From Clostridiaceae bacterium (GTDB taxonomy: Bacteria; Bacillota; Clostridia; SK-Y3): DNA of 63,030 nt. The stretch covers positions 1 to 63,030 of the forward strand of contig JAAYHJ010000006.1 of the NCBI GenBank assembly GCA_012735465.1. The letters run 5' to 3'. The notes beneath the pieces were generated by a model, which saw only the letters and a program-made list of their open reading frames with translations, was not told the origin of the DNA and did not search any database. Of the stretch, positions 63,017 to 63,030 are shown in pieces; the stretch's first letter is position 1; each line of letters opens with the position of its first letter. A program made the translations under genes and the position numbers.

Positions 63017-63030
63017 GAATACTATTGTAA
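63015..63030 (+). CDS. Probable transposase, first codons only (right copy)
   Basis: GTG at 63015 with AAGGAGG at 63001-63007 opens a frame (M/V-N-T-I-V) that runs out of the window after five codons. It is named transposase only because it begins just inside a repeated element end. Confidence 0.45.

Larger units (their letters stand above)
62906..63030 (+). mobile_element. Insertion sequence, 5' end, right copy (partial)
   Basis: Bases 62906-63028 are the exact reverse complement of 1-123, with no mismatch. The outer edge (TCATAGTG) stands 27 bases after the LiaF-like stop codon. Inward from the edge come an AT-rich stretch, a hairpin, an AAGGAGG and a GTG start. The transposase points right, out of the window. 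Family not determinable from the codons present. Confidence 0.8.

Overview
The window is a 63 kb stretch of a low-GC, Gram-positive, flagellated anaerobe of the class Clostridia. The evidence is the gene content and order: a fla/che superoperon running directly into rpsB-tsf-pyrH-frr-uppS-cdsA-dxr-rseP, a Gram-positive PolC replicase, FliY with CheC and CheD, LonB beside LonA, and strong AGGAGG ribosome binding sites with many TTG and GTG starts. The order resembles the Bacillus subtilis fla/che region, with motAB inside the operon as in many clostridia. I cannot name the species from sequence alone. All recognised genes except one 50-codon gene (and the outward-reading transposase start at the left edge) lie on the + strand.

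Layout. 1-123: end of an insertion sequence (IS) reading out of the window. 120-521: 3' remnant of fliG, cut by that element. 514-29979: the rest of the flagellar/chemotaxis operon, in order fliH, fliI, fliJ, motE-like, fliK, flgD, a TIGR02530-type gene, flgE, swrD/flbD, motA, motB, fliL, fliM, fliY, cheY, fliO, fliP, fliQ, fliR, flhB, flhA, flhF, flhG, a PilZ protein, cheB, cheA, cheW, cheC, cheD, an unknown membrane protein, sigD, a DUF342 protein, a charged unknown protein and a SwrB-position membrane protein. 30116-38182: translation and envelope/isoprenoid genes (rpsB, tsf, pyrH, frr, a PASTA-like mini-gene, uppS, cdsA, dxr, rseP, ispG). 38218-43793: a glycosyltransferase, polC and a DUF4230 protein. 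43835-43987: the small minus-strand membrane gene. 44136-49582: a VanW lipoprotein, a TPR protein, pgi, a P-loop-like protein and thrC. 49730-62878: a metallophosphoesterase, tig-clpP-clpX-lonB-lonA-engB (protein quality control), an HD-GYP protein, an unknown protein, htrA and a LiaF-like membrane protein. 62906-63030: the second IS end, an exact inverted copy of the first.

How it works together. The first 30 kb encodes the type III export gate, basal body and hook parts, the stator, the switch (with FliY), the CheA/CheW/CheY/CheB/CheC/CheD signalling core and the sigma factor for late genes. CheR and receptors are not here. C-di-GMP control is suggested by a PilZ protein inside the operon and an HD-GYP protein further on. 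The tig-clpP-clpX-lonB-lonA group handles protein folding and turnover.

Most notable are the edges. Both window ends are the same 123 bp in inverted orientation, each holding the start of a probable transposase gene that points outward. The left copy interrupts fliG, so about the first 200 codons are missing here and the operon is separated from its upstream genes and promoter. Each IS end carries a 13-bp perfect stem that would bury the transposase Shine-Dalgarno site, with an extended -10 promoter inside the loop; this is the arrangement expected for silencing read-through transcripts. The window may simply be a contig that stops in a repeat at both ends, so inversion or phase variation of the segment is only a hypothesis.
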